A stretch of 64,000 nucleotides of DNA, taken from the NCBI GenBank assembly GCA_030248225.1, contig JASANE010020491.1, positions 1 to 64,000 of the forward strand, read 5' to 3'. Below are positions 58,981 to 64,000 of this stretch, piece by piece (the first letter of the stretch is position 1; the number at the start of each line of letters is the position of its first letter). The stretch is from Trileptium ribeirensis (Eukaryota > Nematoda > Enoplea > Enoplida > Thoracostomopsidae). The notes beneath the pieces were generated by a model. It had not been told where the DNA came from. It saw only the letters and a program-made list of their open reading frames with translations, and made no database searches. The translations under genes and the position numbers were made by a program.

Positions 58981-61145
58981 GTTATAGCAGAAATCTTTGA
59001 GACGTGACGTGCAGGTTTCGAACAATAGGATAAGTTTTTCAGTGCCATTTCGAAACCTTTTGATGTTAATTAAATGATGACATTGCCATTATTCTTTGGT
59101 GGTATAAGTGTCCTCAAACAAGCGACTTCCAACAGCGAAATCTGTCATTTATAAAAATCGATTTTCAATTCGTTGCCGATTTACAGTGTTGAATTGGAAC
59201 GTGTCCGATACGCAAATGAGACATATACTTAATTTCAACATGCCGCTTGTTATTGCCTATGAAAAGTTGTCGAAATTTTCGCATACGTCGAAATAATATA
59301 AACAGTTATTGTTACCCATAGGAGGCAGAGGTAGGGTTACTACTTTGGGTCGGGACCCTCTAAGTCAAACCATGATGTGAGACCCCGCTCTGGCACAGAG
59401 CGGTTGGGAAATTCTAGCAATCATCAGGAAAATTACAAAAAGATTAATGAACATTTGGAATTGAATAGGGAATGCTATGCTAAAAATTTAGGAAACTTTG
59501 GTTACTCCTCGGCGTACAGCCTGCCGAACCTAAGGAGCGCACCTTTCACGTGAAACCATCTACCTGCTTACCCGCTTAAGCGGACGGATCTTGGGCACAT
59601 ATGATATATTTGTACATTATTCAGTTGAATTTACATATTAGAGTGCTAATTGTGAATATAAATAAAATTTCTTAATTTAGACTTTGTGTCTACCTCAAGA
59701 GCAGTAAAACATTCGGGTGATACTACTGCACTATATCTATTTCTTCAGTTATATCACGAAAAAATCGAAGGATTTACAACGGATTGTTATACCAGATTGA
59801 ATGATAATTATTTGGAAAGCGATATCTTTGTTGTCATTATATGCATTATAGTTCCGGAAATATGAGGACCTCTATGCAGAACATAATCGTCTATATGAGG
59901 GGTGGCTATGTGCAAAATCTCGATTAAAATTTTTTTCACAAGAGCCAATATGTACATGCCCATATGGGATCTAACTTTTATGGAAGACTGTCCAGTAGGT
60001 TGTCTTGCCGTTGTCGCGGTAGAGCAGACTAACACTGGGACAGGGCGATTGATAAATTTTAGAATTTTAAAAGTTGTTTTCCAGGGCAGCACATGTATAT
60101 TAAAACTCTTTCATGCATCAAAAACCACGGAAATTAAGATCCATGTAGCGTAGCACGTGTTTGAAAAGTCAAGCACAAATTGAAATTGAGAATGACGTGT
60201 ACAACATGTTTCAATTATATAATAGAAAGTCATGAGTAAATTATGGAAATTGTAAAATTCAATTACGGAATCAAAATATTATAATATGAAGTATTAGAGA
60301 CTAGTATCTAGTAACAATTCCTACATCCGGGGCTTTTTAACACAACAGAGAAACAATATTTCAGCGTGGAAGGATTGACATAACGCAAATTGCTTAAACA
60401 TTCGTGTTTGAGTCCGACAAACGCGCAATAGTTAATACTTCCATTGGTTTAAAAATGAACAGATTAATTTTGGATAACGCATTTAGCAATCAAGTAAGCT
60501 CTTTTCAAAACATTATTTCGTTAATGTTTGCTACAAATCTATTTCAGATGAGCGACATAACTGTAGGCTGCAGGGGAATTGCGAGGTAATCAATTTTTAT
60601 ACTAATATATATTTATTTTGACTGAGACATGATTATTGGGCCAAAATAAGTACTGATGTGCCATGAAAGCATACAATAATATCGCGAGTTCATAATGAAC
60701 CGTTTAAGTATTGGCACGTCACACTACGTTGCATACGTTATAATAATGACGGGTCCATTATTCCGATAGTTGTTCCACTTTCAAGATAAGGGGCGACAGC
60801 TAACGGGAAAATGTACCGTGTCATATCAAGGCAAATATAGTATAATTTAGTGTCACATGAGTGTCACACACTGCTTCAAGGATTCATCATGAATATTCAT
60901 TGAATAACACGGTTGTCCGATTTATATGATGTCCACTTTGTACGTTTATTAATGCCAATACCACTATGAAAACTTTAATCCACGAAGTTTATCTATTACC
61001 ACATTACAGATTGCAACATTGTAATCTGGACGGATTTTGAAGGCCGTGTTAAACCACTGGTTACAAATGCAAGAAGATACGGATAAGTAATGTTGACGTG
61101 GGCCTGTCGTTTTATAACCGCATTCGCATCCACATTGCGACGAGC
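58981..61145. other. Intergenic between the small paralogues, no recognised gene
   Basis: 59300-59420 is GC-richer (GGGTCGGGACCCTC). An 83-codon frame at 59902-60153 has a protein-like stretch (TFMEDCPVGCLAVVAVEQTN) but no recognised family or splice logic. The promoter and first exon of gene B should lie in the right part. Confidence 0.3.
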
Positions 61146-61149
61146 ATTA

Positions 61150-61465
61150 ACACCGTAGTGGTGAATATGGCTGCATCATATATACATCCACGAAGTCCGA
61201 ACGCCAAGGGGCATTGTGGGTGTTCCCACGGGAGCCGTCAGGGGGATAAACTTTCTATTTTCATATTTTTTTCAATTTTCGGGCCACTGTTTGCCAATTC
61301 ACCCTATTTTTGCCTTTTTTCCACAGCTTTGCCTAAACTTTAGGGGTTGGGAAAGGTTACGAAGCCTTTGGGGGTTGGCCTACATGGGGGCGGGTCGGCG
61401 TCGTCCTGACGAGAAGGGATTAAGCCTCAAGGGGATAGTCCCCCTTTCGCCGCTATGAGCATGTA
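61150..61465. repeat. G/C-armed repeat family 3 with A/T core
   Basis: Left arm GCTGCATCATATATACATCC, CGCCAAGGGGCATTGTGGG; right arm CTCAAGGGGATAGTCCCCC, CGGCGCTATGAGCATGTATG in inverted sense. The core has AATTTTCGGGCC, CTATTTTTGCC and TTTGCC phrases. It lies about 115 bp before the acceptor of small gene B. Confidence 0.5.
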
Positions 61466-61632
61466 TGATATATAATATGTTGCATTCTTGCTTACTTCAT
61501 ATGCTCAAAAATCTTATAAACTCTTCATATTACCTTTTCTTATACTTTCATTCTTGCTTTCGATATTATAAATATTTTCAGAGTCGGCGGCACATTATTA
61601 TATGTTTTACGGCGAATAATTTTAAAGTCATT

Positions 61633-62716
61633 ATGGAGAAAGGTACCCAAAAAATCGCTGCACAATATGATGTTGACAATGAAGTGGTCGGTGGAAACGT
61701 TATTGTTCCTCAACTGGAATATGAAAGGGTAACTAATATGAATGTACTTTATGATACATAGTAACCAAGACCCAATGTATTCCTAACAGCATATGACAGC
61801 ATAATGTGCCAAGTATCTTTCGTCATCAGCAACTAAATTTTACCACGACCCCTTTCATTAAAATGGCTGATGGGAGGAAAGACTATCTTCATAACTTAAT
61901 TTAGTTTGTATTTACGGTAATCACACAAAAAATGCGATGGCAGTAGCAACATTTATATATTAATCACAAAGGAGTAACGATTTTCAAAAGTATTATTGTC
62001 TGTAAAACCTAGTATTAAGGTTATTACTATTCTCTGGAATTAGCTAACAGATAGACCGATGTGGTTAAAATTTATTACTGTATTTTAATCAATAGAGTAA
62101 TGCTAGCAGCAGCCATACAATCACGTTATCCAAGTAAATGATCTGAATAAATGCTATCTTGAAATATAAACGTTACTGCTTAGATGATGAATCCATATAG
62201 AAAAATAATGGCTCTTCTGACCCGAACAACTGTGAATTATAGCAGTGGGACACAGTAACGGTCAAATAAACCCAGTAAATCGTCATGCTCTAAGATATAT
62301 GGAACTGGACTGCTAAATGTCTCCAGGCCATTTTCACACGATTCGTGAAGCGCTTGCGAAAAGCTGATAAAAGCCTTCATAATTAATTTATTGATTCAAC
62401 TATGTAAACTATTGGTTTCATCTCGGTTCAACTTTATGGTCTAAACAGTTATCTTTGTTATGTTTAGTAATGGAAATCAGAAGAGCCGGCGTTACCAAAG
62501 TCAGACCTTGACAGCGTAGCATCGAGTAACAACATACTTATAAATAATTTCGTAAGCGTATATCATTGTTAAATTTGTTTTAATTAATCATTCCAGCGAA
62601 GAAAAGTGGCGTTGATCTTCATTTGTTCGTTGGTGCTTGGCATTGCTGTACTGATTGCCGTAGTTCTGATAGTAGTTTGCACGGTTAATAAATGTGCAAT
62701 ATTTGGTTTGGCTTGA
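61633..62716 (+). CDS. Small tail-helix membrane protein B (71 aa), paralogue of A
   Basis: Coding exons are 61633-61728 (32 codons) and 62597-62716 (39 codons plus TGA), phase 0, donor AGG|GTAACT, acceptor ATTCCAG. As in gene A, the coding first exon follows an acceptor (ATATTTTCAG, exon from 61582), implying a 5' UTR intron. The N-terminal part is acidic-polar (D-V-D-N-E-V-V-G-G-N); exon two opens R-R-K and is one hydrophobic helix (VALIFICSLVLGIAVLIAVV and on) ending V-C-T-V-N-K-C-A-I-F-G-L-A. It shares with A the intron position and phase, an Arg at the exon end, the basic triplet before the helix and C-x-V-x-K-C-A. The soluble parts have diverged. A longer in-frame start upstream would cross the acceptor and is less likely. 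No close AATAAA was seen. Confidence 0.75.
61729..62596. other. Intron of small membrane gene B
   Basis: About 0.87 kb, AT-rich; no repeat or coding content was recognised. Confidence 0.6.
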
Positions 62717-62884
62717 TTCAAGTGAACAACGGTATGCATGTCACAAGACAAGACTATTGCGCACGGTGGTGATTATCGTCGCCTAACGTTGTAATCCATA
62801 TTCCAGTCCTCTATGAAGGGCTAGTGCATTTCTTAATGACCTCCGGTGAATTTATTTGTACATTGCCAATATGTATATATGTTG

Positions 62885-63145
62885 TTGCGAAGACACATAT
62901 ACGCCATAGGTGTCGATGGGGGCAGGAGGTTACCTGCTACGGTCGGGCACCCAACCTACATTTACTCCCACTGAAAAACGCCGCAGCCTCCTCCATCATC
63001 AAGATTAGCAAACATTGGGGTCTAATCGGTAAAAATTGAGGTAAAATTGAAAAAATGTCGCGGGGGAGGAGGGTTGTCTACTCCCCTGAGGACCTCCTTC
63101 GTCAGTCTGCCCTGCGTCTAAGCCGAGGGACCTTGGACGCCCATG
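62885..63145. repeat. G/C-armed repeat family 3
   Basis: Left arm ACATATACGCCATAGGTGTC, GGGGGCAGGAGG; core GGTAAAAATTGAGGTAAAATTG; right arm GGGGGAGGAGGGTTGTC, CTCCCCTGAGGACCTCC, GGACCTTGGACGCCCATGAT. The ends are roughly inverted. Confidence 0.5.
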
Positions 63146-63439
63146 ATTGATCATACGTTCACTAAATATTATGTTCATATGCATAAGTTAAATCAAGTCC
63201 AAACTTTGATTCTTAATTTTGCTTATTACGGCAAACGCTAACACAGATGGAAAGCCTTTTCAAAATGGCTATCACTGTCAGATATTGTTTACATAACCAT
63301 ATAAACTAATGAAATGACGTTAGCATAATTTTTAAACAAATTCGTCCTGTTATATCGTGCAGTAGATCAACCTGTTACTTAGTGTTAAAAATGGCTATCG
63401 GCGACGAAACTTCTGTACACAGGCAGATTCAGAAATTTT

Positions 63440-63640
63440 TGACGTGTGCTCATTTACAACCCCTCCCACCGCTGCACAGAAAATTTTAGCGAAAATTGGC
63501 AAAAAAGGGTGAAAACGTGCAAAAATTGGCGTAAAATTTTTTAAAAAATAGGGGAAAAGGTAAATATTTGTCGTATATTTTAGACCCTCGAGACAATCTA
63601 TCCCCCTAAACCGACCTTCGACACGTATGGCCCTTAACCG
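63440..63640. repeat. G/C-armed repeat family 3, reverse orientation
   Basis: CAACCCCTCCCACC, core GCGAAAATTGGC, GCAAAAATTGGCGTAAAATT (complement of the AATTTTTGC core), and right arm CTATCCCCCTAAACCGACCTTCGACACGTATGG. Confidence 0.5.
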
Positions 63641-64000
63641 ATAAATGATCAACAAATTTCTCTGACACTGTTTATATTTTGGTCAATTTTTTACAAATTT
63701 GTGATTGCCCGACTTATGTCTGAGAGGAGCTCTAGCCACCACGTTACCTCAGGATCCGCTAGTGTATCCGTTTCAACTATGGTTTATCAAAACGGGCTGT
63801 AATTAATCAAAAACTCTTAGGCATAAATATCCAAACAAACTTATCTTGTTTTGTCGTGCGGTTCTGATCCTGTTATATTTCATTTGCGGTATACATGAAT
63901 GTGATGTGATACAGTATGATGTATATGAGGTATACATGATGAGAGAAATGTGATCAAGTTAGATTCGGTTTGAAAATCCTTCAAGAGTAAGGCCGAACTT

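Noticed and set aside
59902..60153. 83-codon open frame with a protein-like stretch
   Set aside because: No family recognised, and the opposite strand is equally open; not enough to call an exon.
1..64000. CRISPR arrays, operons, riboswitches or prokaryotic genes
   Set aside because: Introns, LINEs and repeats show eukaryotic nuclear DNA; no regularly spaced identical repeats with unique spacers were seen.

Overview
This is a gene-poor, AT-rich stretch of a eukaryotic nuclear genome, most likely an invertebrate animal. The reasons are GT-AG introns of about 0.9-2 kb, an animal-type mitochondrial IDH3 beta gene, decayed non-LTR retrotransposons, tRNA-derived SINE-like repeats, and many short elements with terminal inverted repeats. 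The phylum cannot be fixed from the sequence alone. Only a few per cent of the window is coding, and almost all short open frames look like chance.

Layout. 0-5 kb: the last three recognised exons of an NAD-dependent isocitrate dehydrogenase beta-subunit gene (IDH3B, + strand). The first of these exons carries a 5-bp duplication and an in-frame stop, while the next two are intact. 5-29 kb: repeats, with no recognisable host gene. They include several inverted-repeat families, a composite of one family beside a SINE-like sequence that occurs twice, a 645-bp near-palindrome, a decayed LINE reverse transcriptase (23.5-24.9 kb) and a fold-back element (25.0-25.5 kb). 29.3-33.3 kb: two exons of an unidentified membrane protein with one clear transmembrane segment and a long Ser/Thr-rich tail ending in paired CxxC motifs. 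33.4-54 kb: more repeats, including a second decayed LINE (40.1-44.9 kb). That LINE is split by a 2.78-kb fold-back element whose arms are inverted tandem arrays; removing it restores the LINE reading frame across an 8-bp target duplication. 54.2-62.7 kb: two small two-exon paralogues (101 and 71 residues), each a soluble N-terminal part plus one C-terminal membrane helix ending in a shared C-x-V-x-K-C-A motif. The remainder is repeats.

The genes do not form an operon or an obvious pathway. IDH3B is metabolic housekeeping, the large membrane protein is unidentified, and the two small paralogues form a local tandem duplicate. The most distinctive content is the fold-back element nested in the LINE, the paralogue pair, the damaged IDH3B exon, and a tRNA-like repeat bounded by TTAA-CCCTTT style ends. 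All identities come from reading the translations by eye; no database search was run.
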